A stretch of DNA of 35,615 nucleotides from Acidobacteriota bacterium. Lineage in GTDB: Bacteria > Acidobacteriota > Terriglobia > Bryobacterales > Bryobacteraceae. Shown piece by piece: positions 15,801-24,711 of this stretch. The position numbers and the translations under genes are program-made. Location: NCBI GenBank assembly GCA_016201205.1, contig JACQDF010000125.1, positions 1 to 35,615 of the forward strand, given 5' to 3'. How positions within the stretch are numbered: the first letter of the stretch is position 1; each line of letters opens with the position of its first letter. The notes beneath the pieces were generated by a model. That model saw nothing but the letters and a program-made list of their open reading frames with translations. It was not told the DNA's origin and did not search any database.

Positions 15801-16241
15801 AAACAGGGGGTTGCGTGTGTTGAGCGGAATCGACTTGACGAATTGGTTCTCGACGAGCGTACCCCGGTCGGCGCGGCTGACAACCAGCAGCGGCGCCTCC
15901 TCGCTCACGGTGATCGACTCTCGTACCTCACCGGGCTGGAGCACAAGCGCGATCACGCGCTGCTGGCCGATTTCCAGCGTGATATTCGGGACGCGTGCAA
16001 CCTTGAAGCCAGCCGAAGAGGCCGAGAGTTCATAGACCCCCGGAGCCAGAGGCGGGAAAGTGTAGTAGCCTTCGGCATTGGTGGTTGTGCGATTGGACAC
16101 GTTGGTGCGCGTGTTGATGATCTCGACCGAGGCGCCTGGCACCACTGCCTGGGTGGCGTCCGCGACTCGTCCGGACACCACCGCGTTCTGCGCCCACAGC
16201 GGAGACAGCGAGAAAAGGACGGCGGTTAAGAATCGACCCAT
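12804..16241 (-). CDS. Oar-like TonB-dependent outer-membrane receptor (2)
   Basis: 1145 aa on the minus strand. A signal peptide covers residues 1-17 (RFLTAVLFSLSPLWAQ). A carboxypeptidase-regulatory-like domain follows at about 20-100 (VVSGRVADATQAVVPGASVE). The plug contains NNFRINGGRGGTNEIVIDGA and SAIPQVDAIQEFKV, and a large barrel ends QFGMRLSF. A Shine-Dalgarno (GGAGGA, 16251-16256) lies nine bases before the ATG. A -10-like TATGAT (minus, 16270-16265) suggests a promoter inside the narrow divergent gap shared with the HIT gene. The sequence differs considerably from the neighbouring receptor, arguing against recent tandem duplication. The substrate is unknown. Confidence 0.9.
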   Translation of the reverse strand: MGRFLTAVLFSLSPLWAQNAVVSGRVADATQAVVPGASVEIINTRTNVSNRTTTNAEGYYTFPPLAPGVYELSASSAGFKVARVPNITLEIGQQRVIALVLQPGEVRESITVSEEAPLLVVSRADRGTLVENQFVKSIPLNTRNPLFLLTLTPGVTTGRLAGDNTASQSTTNNFRINGGRGGTNEIVIDGAANTGTYNNQVSAIPQVDAIQEFKVNTSPYAPEFGRTGGGLISFAIKSGTNDFHGSVHEFLRNYVLDANGFNANRAGRPRSSFRRNQFGGTAGGPFWIPRIYNGRNRTFFFFSYEGLRERSLNAYTGTVPAETERRGDFSRTLDTNGALIRIFDPRTTRLDPDRPPGVTRYIRDVFPGNVIPSNLLGTYARSILSYYPTPNQPGLGLSNTSNFFVNAANSLDANRYDLRFDHQLSGSQALFFRYDWFTNINAQPLVYGNFASPVETPNRIPGINWVINHTWTIGAGTIFQHHFSMAQSETNRTPLSFGFDLTTLGLPASAVEGQRVKYFPTTSIGRLTQVGVTGTGYNAVRSRTWQYNANFTWLRGAHTWKAGFDWRLFPVIIDQSSPLGVSASGTFTAGPNPQAAAAGTGHGLADLFLNAPAGISYTLRPIEKHRHPYYAFYVQDEWKLTPRLTLVYGVRYNLELPRTEASNEYVFLDLDSPSPLARQVPGYPNLQGGVGFVGIEGRGRRTQLSDTNNWDPRLGLSWQLNARTVVRTGFGMFHHPLVPNTDLSQGFSRTTSALTAQPDGVTPTYALANPFPQGILKPEGNANGLLTNAGLGISGPVRQQRLPYQSQWSLDIQRQLPWSWVLDVGYAGTAAVALPSGVQYNQISEQDMALGTALNQTVPNPFFGVISDPSSTLSRSTVQRGQLLRPYPHFTSMSGSQAPAGHSTYHGLQVRVERRYSSGLAVLFAYTKSKLMDNTGDFGGFLGPGGFNSNRCFPCDRSLSLQHVPDVARLSFRYDLPFGLGRKHFQHGWQARVLGGWGIASFITWDNGSPINVTGPNDSNSFGGGQRPDATGQRASLDRRTIEDGALYFNPAAFRRAPQFTFGTASRTVPDVRIPGAFGWDALIEKRIAFTERIGVDFRTELFNASNSVVFGGPQTSILSADFGRIRLSQVNLPRQIQFGMRLSF

Positions 16242-16276
16242 GGATCCGAATCCTCCTAAAGAACATCATATTCGCT

Positions 16277-16705
16277 ATGGCTGCCTGCGCGTTTTGCGAG
16301 ATTATCGCCGGGCGAACGCCCGCGCCCATCGTGCTTGCGGATGAGCATTGCATCGGCTTCCTCGATCACCGGCCGCTGTTTCCCGGCCACGTGTTGCTGA
16401 CGCCGCGGTCGCACATCGACACGCTGATGGACGCGCCGCCGGCGCTGCTGGGGCCGCTGTTTCAGAATGTGCAGATCGTGGGGCGAGCGCTCGAGGAGGC
16501 GCTTGAAGCGCAGGGCTCCTTCATGGCCATCAACAACCGCATCAGCCAGAGTGTGCCGCATCTGCACGTGCACATCGTGCCGCGCAACAAAGGCGATGGT
16601 CTCCGGGGCTTCTTCTGGCCCCGGCAGAGGTACCGCGACGCAATTCATGAGGACGAAATCCGGCAGGCGGTGGCCGCCGCCATCGCCAGGCACAGGCAGT
16701 CGTGA
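16277..16705 (+). CDS. HIT-family nucleotide hydrolase/transferase
   Basis: 142 aa, typical HIT length. The histidine-triad motif is VPHLHVHIVPR with His95, His97 and His99, where His97 would be the nucleophile. An N-terminal CAFC (Cys4, Cys7) with His46 resembles the zinc site of the Hint/FHIT-like branch. The family hydrolyses or transfers nucleoside monophosphates such as AMP-lysine, AMP-amides or dinucleoside polyphosphates. The start is 35 bp from the divergent receptor gene and has no Shine-Dalgarno. A TATT element a few bases upstream may indicate a leaderless mRNA. It ends 12 bp before the DUF3604 gene, so it may head that operon, although a housekeeping role is as likely. Confidence 0.92.
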   Translation: MAACAFCEIIAGRTPAPIVLADEHCIGFLDHRPLFPGHVLLTPRSHIDTLMDAPPALLGPLFQNVQIVGRALEEALEAQGSFMAINNRISQSVPHLHVHIVPRNKGDGLRGFFWPRQRYRDAIHEDEIRQAVAAAIARHRQS

Positions 16706-16717
16706 TACCATGCCGCC

Positions 16718-19540
16718 ATGCGGACAATTCAAGTGGCGGCGGCAGGCGCCGGGCTGTCGATCGCGGCGGCGATTCCGTATTTGTTCTCTCAGCAGCAGGG
16801 GGCGGCCGGCGGACCTCGCGCCTCGATGATGGAAGCAGCCGCGGTGCGGATCGAGTTCGGCATCGCGGATCGGGAAGCGCGGGCCTGGAACGGCTCGATA
16901 TCGGCGCGAGCGGGCGAGATTCTCTCGCTGCGCAACTGGCGGCCCCGCCCGGGCGATTCCATCAACGGCCACTCCTTCACGCTGGCCACGCGCCGGGGCG
17001 TGAACTTTGCGCTGCGGCCATGGGAAATGGAAAGTCTCACCGAACCGCCAAAGTATTTGACTACTCCGGGCGTGATCGTCGATGTACTCGGCTCCGCGGC
17101 GACGGAAGTGGAAGTGCAGACCACGCAAGGCGCATTCACCGTGAGGCCGTTCGAGCTGGCGGCGGGCGCGCCGGTCAGGCTCCTGAACGGCGGCGTAATC
17201 GCCGAGCGGGTCCCGGCGGCCGAAATGCTTACCGCGGAGAACGCCAACAGCGACTTCCCGTCTCTGGTGGGCCTGCCTCAGGGGCGTCTGGTCGCCGCCT
17301 GGGTCGGCTTCCGCAACGGAAAGAACGAGCTTCTGTCGCGCGGGTTCACCGGCCAGCAATGGAGCCAGGTCTATCCCATCACCACCAGGCACGCTGACAT
17401 TTTTCTGGTGAAGCTGGGCCGCGACAAGAACGACCGGCCTTGGGCGGTGTGGTCCGCCCAGGTGGAAGGCAACTGGGATCTGTACGCCAGCCACTGGGCC
17501 GGACAAGCCTGGTCGGAGCCGCAACGGCTGACGAATGATCCGCAGCCCGACATTTATCACGCCGTGACGACGGATTCGAGCGGCAACCTCTGGGTGGTCT
17601 GGCAGGGATTCCGGAGCGGCAAGTCCGATATCTTCACCATGCGCTACGACGGCCAGCAGTGGTCCCAGGCGGAAAAGGTATCGGCTTCACCGGCCAACGA
17701 CTGGGCGCCGGCCATCGCCAGTGACGGCGCCGGTCGCGTGTTCGTCGCCTGGGACAGCTACGACAAGGGCAATTATGATGTGTTGCTGCGGCGCTGGGAA
17801 AGCGGCCGCTGGAGCGAGATCAGCCCCATCGCCAATTCGCTCAAGTGGGAAGCCCATGTGTCGCTGGCTTGCGACCAACAGAACCGGCTGTGGGCGGCCT
17901 GGAACGAGGCCGGCATGGATTGGGGCAAGGACACCGGGTTTCTGCCGCGCAAGCAGGGCACGACACTGTATCGCGACCGCTGGATCGGGGTGGCAGTGCA
18001 CGACGGGCAGGGCTGGAAGGAGCCGGTGCAGCCGCTCGATCGTGCCTTGCCGGCGAGGCTGCGCGGGCACAATGATCTCCCCGTCCTGGCTGCCGGCGCG
18101 GACGGGCGGGTCTGGCTCTTCTTCCGCCACCGCTTCCTGCGGATTCGGGACACTCCGTCCGACACGCCTGCGCACCGCGCTGCCTGGGAGGAGTACGCCA
18201 CCACGTTCGAGGGCGAACGGTGGCGCGCGCCGATGCCGGCGCCGTTCTCCGCCGGACGCCAGCACATGACGTTCGCTGCCGCCGTCTCCGGAGGCTCGCT
18301 CTATGCCGCCTGGCCGATGGATAACCGCGACTACGAGGAGTTTCTGTTCACGCGGGCGGATGTGTATGCCGCCCGGCTGCCGCTGCCGGCTGTTTCCGGC
18401 GACGTGAAGTTGCAGCCTCGCGTGCAACCCGATCTGAAGCTGTTCTCCACCCACTACGACGAGGCAAAGGACCTCGAGCGCATTCACTCGTATGCCATCG
18501 ACAGCGGCGGAAAGCGCTACAAGATCTACCGCGGCGACACCCACCGCCACACCGAGTTCTCGATGGACGGCAATAACGACGGCGCTCTGCTCGATACTTA
18601 CCGCTACGCCATCGACGCGGCCGAGATGGATTACTTAATGGTGAGCGAGCACAACGGCCTTGGCGGCCCGGACAACGAATATCCGAACTGGCTGTTGCAG
18701 CAGATGGTGGATGTGATGTCCGTCAGCGGCAGGTTCGTCCCCTTCTACGGCTACGAGCGCAGCGTCAATTACCCGAACGGGCACCGCAACATCATCTTCA
18801 CCAGGCGAGGCAGCCCGACGCTGCCGATTCCGCCGGAAGAGCAGAAAGGGCAGACGGGCGCAAAGATGCTCTACGAATATCTGAAAAAACACAAGGGCAT
18901 CGCCATTTCGCATACGTCGGCGTCGAACATGGGCACCGACTGGCGCGACAACGATCCGGATGTCGAGCCGCTGGTCGAGATCTATCAGGGCGACCGTGTG
19001 TCGGCCGAGTATGAAGGCGCGCCGAAAGCAGCCTGGGCCGGGAACCCGGCGTCGGCGCCCGGCGGCTTCCGGCCGTTGGGCTATGTCTGGAATGCCTGGG
19101 CCAAGGGGTATAAGCTCGGCGTGCAGGTGTCTTCGGACCATTTGTCGACGCACATCAGCTACGCTTGCACGCTCGCCACCGACTACACGCGGGACGGGCT
19201 GCTCGACGCCATGAGGCAGCGGCACTCCTACGGCGCAACGGATAACATTATCCTGGACTACCGCATGAAGGCCGGCGGCAAAGAGTATCTGCAAGGCGAT
19301 ATCGCCAGCGTGCCCGGCGACTTTACGCTGCACGTGAAAGCGATCGGCACGCAGCCGGTGCGGCAGATCGACATCATCCGCGGCGACAAGTTCATGATGA
19401 CCAGCAATCCGATGAAGCGTGAAGCCGAACTCACATTCCGCGACGCCCAGCCGCTGAAAGGCGAAAGCTACTACTATGTCAGGCTGATCCAGGCCGACGA
19501 GCAGATGGCCTGGTCGTCGCCGATCTGGATCAAGCGATGA
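16718..19540 (+). CDS. Secreted beta-propeller + DUF3604 (PHP-like) protein
   Basis: 940 aa. The N-terminus is hydrophobic (QVAAAGAGLSIAAAIPYLFS) and consistent with export. Residues about 180-550 hold blade-like repeats of roughly 49 residues with a recurring pattern of AW/VW, a Gly-Lys turn, then GQQWSQ or similar (for example near 195, 245, 295, 345 and 395). These predict a beta-propeller like sialidase/BNR-type folds. Residues about 600-935 match DUF3604, a PHP-like metal-dependent fold, with GDTHRHTEFS (His609, His611) and SEHNG (Glu644, His645) as likely metal ligands. The enzyme activity of DUF3604 is not established. The gene overlaps the sulfatase start (ATGA), so the two are translationally coupled and probably act on the same secreted substrate. 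Confidence 0.85.
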   Translation: MRTIQVAAAGAGLSIAAAIPYLFSQQQGAAGGPRASMMEAAAVRIEFGIADREARAWNGSISARAGEILSLRNWRPRPGDSINGHSFTLATRRGVNFALRPWEMESLTEPPKYLTTPGVIVDVLGSAATEVEVQTTQGAFTVRPFELAAGAPVRLLNGGVIAERVPAAEMLTAENANSDFPSLVGLPQGRLVAAWVGFRNGKNELLSRGFTGQQWSQVYPITTRHADIFLVKLGRDKNDRPWAVWSAQVEGNWDLYASHWAGQAWSEPQRLTNDPQPDIYHAVTTDSSGNLWVVWQGFRSGKSDIFTMRYDGQQWSQAEKVSASPANDWAPAIASDGAGRVFVAWDSYDKGNYDVLLRRWESGRWSEISPIANSLKWEAHVSLACDQQNRLWAAWNEAGMDWGKDTGFLPRKQGTTLYRDRWIGVAVHDGQGWKEPVQPLDRALPARLRGHNDLPVLAAGADGRVWLFFRHRFLRIRDTPSDTPAHRAAWEEYATTFEGERWRAPMPAPFSAGRQHMTFAAAVSGGSLYAAWPMDNRDYEEFLFTRADVYAARLPLPAVSGDVKLQPRVQPDLKLFSTHYDEAKDLERIHSYAIDSGGKRYKIYRGDTHRHTEFSMDGNNDGALLDTYRYAIDAAEMDYLMVSEHNGLGGPDNEYPNWLLQQMVDVMSVSGRFVPFYGYERSVNYPNGHRNIIFTRRGSPTLPIPPEEQKGQTGAKMLYEYLKKHKGIAISHTSASNMGTDWRDNDPDVEPLVEIYQGDRVSAEYEGAPKAAWAGNPASAPGGFRPLGYVWNAWAKGYKLGVQVSSDHLSTHISYACTLATDYTRDGLLDAMRQRHSYGATDNIILDYRMKAGGKEYLQGDIASVPGDFTLHVKAIGTQPVRQIDIIRGDKFMMTSNPMKREAELTFRDAQPLKGESYYYVRLIQADEQMAWSSPIWIKR

Positions 19541-20889
19541 AGCTCTCGCGCAGAAGTGTGCTGACAACGGCGGGCGCCGCCCCGCTGGCGGCGCAGAGTC
19601 CGCCACAAAAGCCGAACTTCGTTTTCATCATTTCCGATGACCACAGCCATCCGGACCTCGGCGCGCTGGGGCGGCCCGTCCAGACGCCGAATCTGGACCG
19701 CATCGCACGCGAAGGCATCCGCTTCGACAACTGCTTTGTGACAAGCGCGCAGTGCTCGCCGAACCGCTCGTCCATTCTGACGGGGTGCTCGCCGCACACG
19801 ACGGCCACCTCGCGGCTGCACACGCCGATGCCGGATTACGAGATCACGCTCATCGACCTGTTAAAAGAAGCCGGATATTTCACCGGCGCGTTCCGGAAAG
19901 TGCACCAGGGCGCCTCTTTTGACAAGCGCTGGAACTTCTATGGCGGCGCCAGGGAGCCATTTGCGAAGTTCTTCGATGCGCTTCCCAAGGGAAAGCCGTT
20001 CTACCTGCACATGGGCTTCACCGACCCCCACCGGCCGTACAAGCGCGGCGTGTATCCGGCAAAACACGATCCGGCGAAAGTGTTTGTGCCGCCGTTTCTG
20101 CCGGACACGCCGGAGATCCGCGACGACATCGCCGACTATTACAACGCCATCTCGCGCATGGACATGGAAGCCGGGCAGGTGCTGGCGCTGCTCACCGAGC
20201 GCAACCTGCTCGAGAACACGCTGATCTTCTTCACCGGCGACAACGGCATGCCTTTCCCCGGCGCAAAGGGAACTTGCTACGAGCCGGGGATTCGTGTGCC
20301 GCTGCTGGCCTGGTGGCCGGGGCGGGCCAAGGGGGGCCGCAACGTGTCCGAGCTGATCGCCCATGTCGATCTGCCGGCGACGTGGCTGGCCGCGGCCGGC
20401 ATTCCGCAGCCGAAGAAGATGCAGGGCGGCAGCTTTCTGCCGCTGATCACGGGCCAGGGCTCCTACACGCCACGCGAGGCCGTCTTCAGCGAGCGCAACT
20501 GGCACGACAATTACGACGCCATTCGCAGCGTGCGCACGCGGCGCCATAAGCTGATCTTTAACGCTCTGCCGCACCTGCCCTACCGGCCGATTGCGGATTT
20601 GCGCGACTCGCCCACGTGGGCCTCCTACCTGAACCTGGCGCGCCGTGCGGAACTGAAGCCGGAGCACCTGCGATTGCAGCAGCCGGTGCGGCCGGTGGTC
20701 GAGTTGTACGACCTCGAGAAGGATCCCTGGGAATTTCACAACCTCGCGGACGAGCCGGCGTACGCCGGGTTGCGCGAGAATCTGAAGATGCGATTGAGCG
20801 ACTGGATGCACGACACCAGCGATTATCTGCCGCCCTGTTTTCCACGGCCTGGGCAGCCGGCGGGGCGGAACTGGCCGATGTCGCTGTAG
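19537..20889 (+). CDS. Tat-exported sulfatase (N-sulfoglucosamine sulfohydrolase-like)
   Basis: 450 aa. A twin-arginine signal (SRRSVLTTAGAAPLAAQ) is followed by the alkaline-phosphatase-fold sulfatase domain. Visible residues are the metal-binding ISDDHSHPD (Asp34, Asp35), the formylglycine motif CSPNR (Cys73 to Arg77), which needs a formylglycine-generating enzyme not seen in this window, and the second metal site FTGDNGMPFPGAKGT. The short length and the FPGAKGTCYEPGIRVPLL segment resemble heparan N-sulfatase (SGSH-like) rather than arylsulfatase A. The start overlaps the DUF3604 stop (ATGA). The third Oar-like receptor follows after 35 bp. Context suggests desulfation of a carbohydrate before import. 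The exact substrate is not shown by the sequence. Confidence 0.92.
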   Translation: MKLSRRSVLTTAGAAPLAAQSPPQKPNFVFIISDDHSHPDLGALGRPVQTPNLDRIAREGIRFDNCFVTSAQCSPNRSSILTGCSPHTTATSRLHTPMPDYEITLIDLLKEAGYFTGAFRKVHQGASFDKRWNFYGGAREPFAKFFDALPKGKPFYLHMGFTDPHRPYKRGVYPAKHDPAKVFVPPFLPDTPEIRDDIADYYNAISRMDMEAGQVLALLTERNLLENTLIFFTGDNGMPFPGAKGTCYEPGIRVPLLAWWPGRAKGGRNVSELIAHVDLPATWLAAAGIPQPKKMQGGSFLPLITGQGSYTPREAVFSERNWHDNYDAIRSVRTRRHKLIFNALPHLPYRPIADLRDSPTWASYLNLARRAELKPEHLRLQQPVRPVVELYDLEKDPWEFHNLADEPAYAGLRENLKMRLSDWMHDTSDYLPPCFPRPGQPAGRNWPMSL

Positions 20890-20924
20890 CGGATGCTACG
20901 TGAGAGGGGACAAGGGGGTGCTCG

Positions 20925-23900
20925 ATGCGCCATGGGCTATGGTGTTTGCTTGTGCTGGGTGCGCTCGCACTGGCGCAAAGCACGGATGCAGTTCTTTCCG
21001 GCAACGTATACGACCCGAGCGGCGCTGCGGTGGCGGCCGCATCGCTGAGAGCGCGCAACACGCGCACCGGCGTCGTCTTCGAAACGAAGACCAATGAGAG
21101 CGGCCTCTATGTCTTCGCCGCTGTGCCGCCAGGCGACTATCAGGTGAGCTGCGAGCATGGCGGATTCCGGCGTCACGTGATCGACGAGGTCGTGCTCGAC
21201 GTGGGCGCGCGGCAGGATCTGGACTTCGCTCTCGAGCTCGGCAGCACCGCGGATGTGATCGAGGTGAAAGCGGCGGCGGAGCTGCAAATCGGCTATTTGA
21301 CGTCATCCGTCGGGAGCGTCATTGCCGGGCAGAAAATTCTCGATCTGCCGCTCACCACGCGCAATGCCTATGACTTGCTGGCGACACAGGCCGGTCTGGT
21401 CGGCGACCACTTCAGCGGGAACCGCACCGGGTCGCTGAACTTCACCCTCGACGGCGTCAACCAGCAGGATAATCTGCTGAACGGGCTTGGCTTTGCCGCG
21501 ATTGCCTCGACCATCAGCGTGGACCGCATCGAGGAATTTCGCGTCATCGTGTCGCCAACGGACGCTGAGCTGGGCCGGGGCTCGGGGCAGATCCAGGCGA
21601 TCACGCGCGGCGGAACGAATCAGTTTCACGGAAGCGCGTTTTACCAGCACCGCAATACGGTGTTGAACGCCAACAACTGGTTCAACAACCAGCGCGGATT
21701 GGATCCGCAGACCAGACAGCCGCTGGCGCCGCGCAATTTTCTGCTCCAGAACTATTTCGGCGGCCGCGTGGGCGGGCCGCTCCGCAAGAATCGCACATTC
21801 TTCCATTTCAATTATGAGCGACGGTTTCAAAGAGCGCGCAATGCAGTCAACAGCACGGTATACACCGAACCCGCGCGCCGCGGCCTGTACCGCTTCTTCC
21901 CCGGCGCGCGCAACGCGAACGCCCTGGCGAGCATCCCGACCGCGGATCTGCAAGGCAATCCAGTGCGGCCCCCGGTGGCGCAGGGTGACTTGCAGACGGT
22001 GAACGTGTTCGGGCGTGATGCCTCGCGCCCTGCTCCGGACCCGAGCGGCATGATCCAGAAACAGCTTTCGCTGATTCCTCTCCCCAACAACTGGCTGGTG
22101 GGGGACGGTCTCAACACCGCCGGCTACACCTGGATTCGCCGCGTTCCGGTGGATTTCGAGGAGTGGGACTTGCGCTTCGACCACAACTTCAATTCCAAAC
22201 ATCGCCTGACCTTCGTGTTTGGAACGCAGGCTTATGACAGCCTGAACGTGACCGGCCCGCAAGCGCTGCCCGATTCACCGGGCGGGCGCGGGCCGAACGA
22301 TACCAAGACCTATTCGCTCACGTTCACTTCCGTTGTGCGCGCCAATCTGCTGAATGAAGCGCGCGCGGGCGTGTTTCGGCCGGTGCAGCGATTGATGGCG
22401 CCGTGGGAAGTTGGCGGAACAGACACGCAGCCCAAAGCGGGCGGCTATCCCTATCTGATCAGCTTCAACCTCGTGTCGAGCCCGCTGTATCCGGCGATCA
22501 CGGCCGATCCGTCCAATCGCATCACGCCGGTCTACCAGTACTCCGACACGCTGTCCTGGGTCAAAGGACGGCACACGTTCAAGGGCGGGGGCGAAGTGCG
22601 GTTCGTTTCCAGCGCGGGTTATGACGCCAATCTGGTGATGCCGCGGGCAACGCTGGGCGGCGGCGCCGCGCCGACGGCGGTCTTCCAGGCGCTGCCGGGC
22701 ATCGGGCAGAATCTGGGCGGAATCCAGCAACTGCTGTATGAGCTCGCCGGCTCGCTGAATGGCGCGGCCCAATCGTTCAACTCCCCGGGCGGCGGGAATC
22801 CTGCGTTCCTGGCCGGCGAGAACAAGCAGCGCAACTGGCGCCAGCCCGAAGCGAGCTGGTTCTTCAAAGACGATATCCGCCTGCGGCGCGACCTGACGCT
22901 GAATCTGGGCCTGCGCTATGAGTGGTACGCAGTGCCGTTTGAAGCGCAGGGCAAGGGTCTTGCTCTGGCCGGCGGCGGCGGAGCCATCTTCGGGATCAGC
23001 GGCACGAGCTTCCGCGACATGTTCCGCCCCGGATCGCTGAATGGCGGGCTGACACAGTTGGAGCCCATTGGGCCGAACACGCCGAATGCGGCCAAACAGC
23101 TCTATGAAGACGATTGGAACAACTTCGCGCCGTCCGCCGGATTGAGCTGGTCGCTGCCCTGGTTCGGCAAGAACAAGACGGTGCTGCGCGCCGGCTACGG
23201 CATCGGGTACGAGCGCAGTCCGACGTATCTGGTGCATGACGTTTCAGGCGGCCAGCCAGGCTATCTCACAACGACGACTTTTCTCAGCGCCAGCCTGATC
23301 AGCACGGCGAACCTGCGGCTGCCGCTGGCGCCGCAGGGCAAGCCGCTCGAGCTGGCGCCGCTCACCGATCGCACACAGAACGTGAACACGTACGATGATC
23401 ATCTGCGAACGCCGTACATCCAGAACTTCAATGTGTCGCTCGAGCGCGCCATCGGCAAGAGCTACGTGCTGGATGTGCGCTACGTGGGCAGCAAGGGAAC
23501 CAGGCTGGTGCGCCAGGCCAATATCAATGAGGCCAACATCTTCGAGAACGGCATCCTCGAGGCGTACCTGATCACGCAGGCAGGCGGGAACGCTCCGCTG
23601 CTGGATCGTATTTTCCGCGGGCTGAATATCCCCGGGCTGGGTGTTGTGGACGGCCTGCGTCTCACTGGATCCGAAGTGATCCGGCAGAATCCGTCGACGC
23701 TGGGCGCGCTGGTGAATAACAATCCCGGTTCGCTGGCCAGCTACTTGAGCAACACGAATCAGTTCACCAACGAGAACGGAGGCCTGCTGCGGCGGGCGGG
23801 ACTTGCTGAGAATTTCGTGTTTGTGAACCCGCAATTCTCCACCGCCACGCTCACGAGCAATTTCGCTTCCTCAACGTATCATTCGCTCCAGGTGGAGATG

Positions 23901-24695
23901 ACAAAGCGATTTTCTTCCGGCTGGCTGTTCCAGGGCAACTACACCTGGAGCAAGACGCTGGGCGAGGAGGAAGGCGAGGCAATTGATCTTTCGGGCAATT
24001 TCCGGACGTTGCGCAACCGCGGCCTCGATAAGAAGCTGCTCTCGTATCACCGCACGCACGTTGTAAGAACCAACGGCATCTGGGAACTGCCGTTCGGGCC
24101 GGGAAAGACGCTGTTGCGCGACAGCCGCGGCGTGCTGGCGCGGCTGGCGGGCGGTTGGCAGGCGGGCTGGATCTTCAACGTGTTTTCGGGCACGCCGATC
24201 GGCTTGGGCGCCGTCGGCTCGTTCAACAATTTCGGCGGGAATACGCCGGTGGCGGTCACCGGCATTCCGAAGAGCCTCGGCCAGGTGGAGAAGATCGCGA
24301 ACGGCGTTGTTTATTTCAGCGGCCTGCGGTCCGTGCCGGATCCTTATGTCGACAGGATCACCGCCGCCGCGGGACTGCGCTCGAGGAGTACGATGCTCGC
24401 GTTGACAGACGCGTCCGGGCGGTTGTTGGTGCGCAATCCGGCGCCCGGCGAATTGGGCAACCTGGCGCCGCGGTTCCTGGAAGGACCAGGCTCGTTCCGG
24501 CTGGATGTGAATCTGGTGAAGCGGATCAAGGTTCACGAGCGCTATGAGCTGATCCTCCGCGCCGATGCGGAGAATCTGACGAACGCCCCGCAGTTCGGGA
24601 ATCCGAATACTGACATCAATTCGCTGAACTTCGGGCGAATTACCGGGGCGAGTGGAAACCGCATCATCGTTGTGTCGGGGCGGCTGAGTTTTTGA
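20925..24695 (+). CDS. Oar-like TonB-dependent outer-membrane receptor (3)
   Basis: 1256 aa. A signal peptide covers residues 1-18 (GLWCLLVLGALALAQ). The carboxypeptidase-regulatory-like domain lies at about 22-105 (VLSGNVYDPSGAAVAA). The plug (about 115-235) contains LNFTLDGVNQQDNLLNG, which is close to the NITLDGLNVQDN of receptor 1. A long barrel ends IIVVSGRLSF. It lies 35 bp after the sulfatase, with a purine-rich AAGGGGG before the start codon, so it is likely the last gene of the DUF3604-sulfatase-receptor operon and the import port for the product. It converges on the GNAT gene with a 16-bp gap and no visible intrinsic terminator. Confidence 0.9.
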   Translation: MRHGLWCLLVLGALALAQSTDAVLSGNVYDPSGAAVAAASLRARNTRTGVVFETKTNESGLYVFAAVPPGDYQVSCEHGGFRRHVIDEVVLDVGARQDLDFALELGSTADVIEVKAAAELQIGYLTSSVGSVIAGQKILDLPLTTRNAYDLLATQAGLVGDHFSGNRTGSLNFTLDGVNQQDNLLNGLGFAAIASTISVDRIEEFRVIVSPTDAELGRGSGQIQAITRGGTNQFHGSAFYQHRNTVLNANNWFNNQRGLDPQTRQPLAPRNFLLQNYFGGRVGGPLRKNRTFFHFNYERRFQRARNAVNSTVYTEPARRGLYRFFPGARNANALASIPTADLQGNPVRPPVAQGDLQTVNVFGRDASRPAPDPSGMIQKQLSLIPLPNNWLVGDGLNTAGYTWIRRVPVDFEEWDLRFDHNFNSKHRLTFVFGTQAYDSLNVTGPQALPDSPGGRGPNDTKTYSLTFTSVVRANLLNEARAGVFRPVQRLMAPWEVGGTDTQPKAGGYPYLISFNLVSSPLYPAITADPSNRITPVYQYSDTLSWVKGRHTFKGGGEVRFVSSAGYDANLVMPRATLGGGAAPTAVFQALPGIGQNLGGIQQLLYELAGSLNGAAQSFNSPGGGNPAFLAGENKQRNWRQPEASWFFKDDIRLRRDLTLNLGLRYEWYAVPFEAQGKGLALAGGGGAIFGISGTSFRDMFRPGSLNGGLTQLEPIGPNTPNAAKQLYEDDWNNFAPSAGLSWSLPWFGKNKTVLRAGYGIGYERSPTYLVHDVSGGQPGYLTTTTFLSASLISTANLRLPLAPQGKPLELAPLTDRTQNVNTYDDHLRTPYIQNFNVSLERAIGKSYVLDVRYVGSKGTRLVRQANINEANIFENGILEAYLITQAGGNAPLLDRIFRGLNIPGLGVVDGLRLTGSEVIRQNPSTLGALVNNNPGSLASYLSNTNQFTNENGGLLRRAGLAENFVFVNPQFSTATLTSNFASSTYHSLQVEMTKRFSSGWLFQGNYTWSKTLGEEEGEAIDLSGNFRTLRNRGLDKKLLSYHRTHVVRTNGIWELPFGPGKTLLRDSRGVLARLAGGWQAGWIFNVFSGTPIGLGAVGSFNNFGGNTPVAVTGIPKSLGQVEKIANGVVYFSGLRSVPDPYVDRITAAAGLRSRSTMLALTDASGRLLVRNPAPGELGNLAPRFLEGPGSFRLDVNLVKRIKVHERYELILRADAENLTNAPQFGNPNTDINSLNFGRITGASGNRIIVVSGRLSF

Positions 24696-24711
24696 GCCGG
24701 GCCGATGTCCT

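Noticed and set aside
14568..16229. Plus-strand open frame of 553 codons opposite receptor 2
   Set aside because: Antisense of the receptor. It is Gly/Ala/Val/Arg-rich with no domain, and receptor 2 has a signal peptide and ribosome site.
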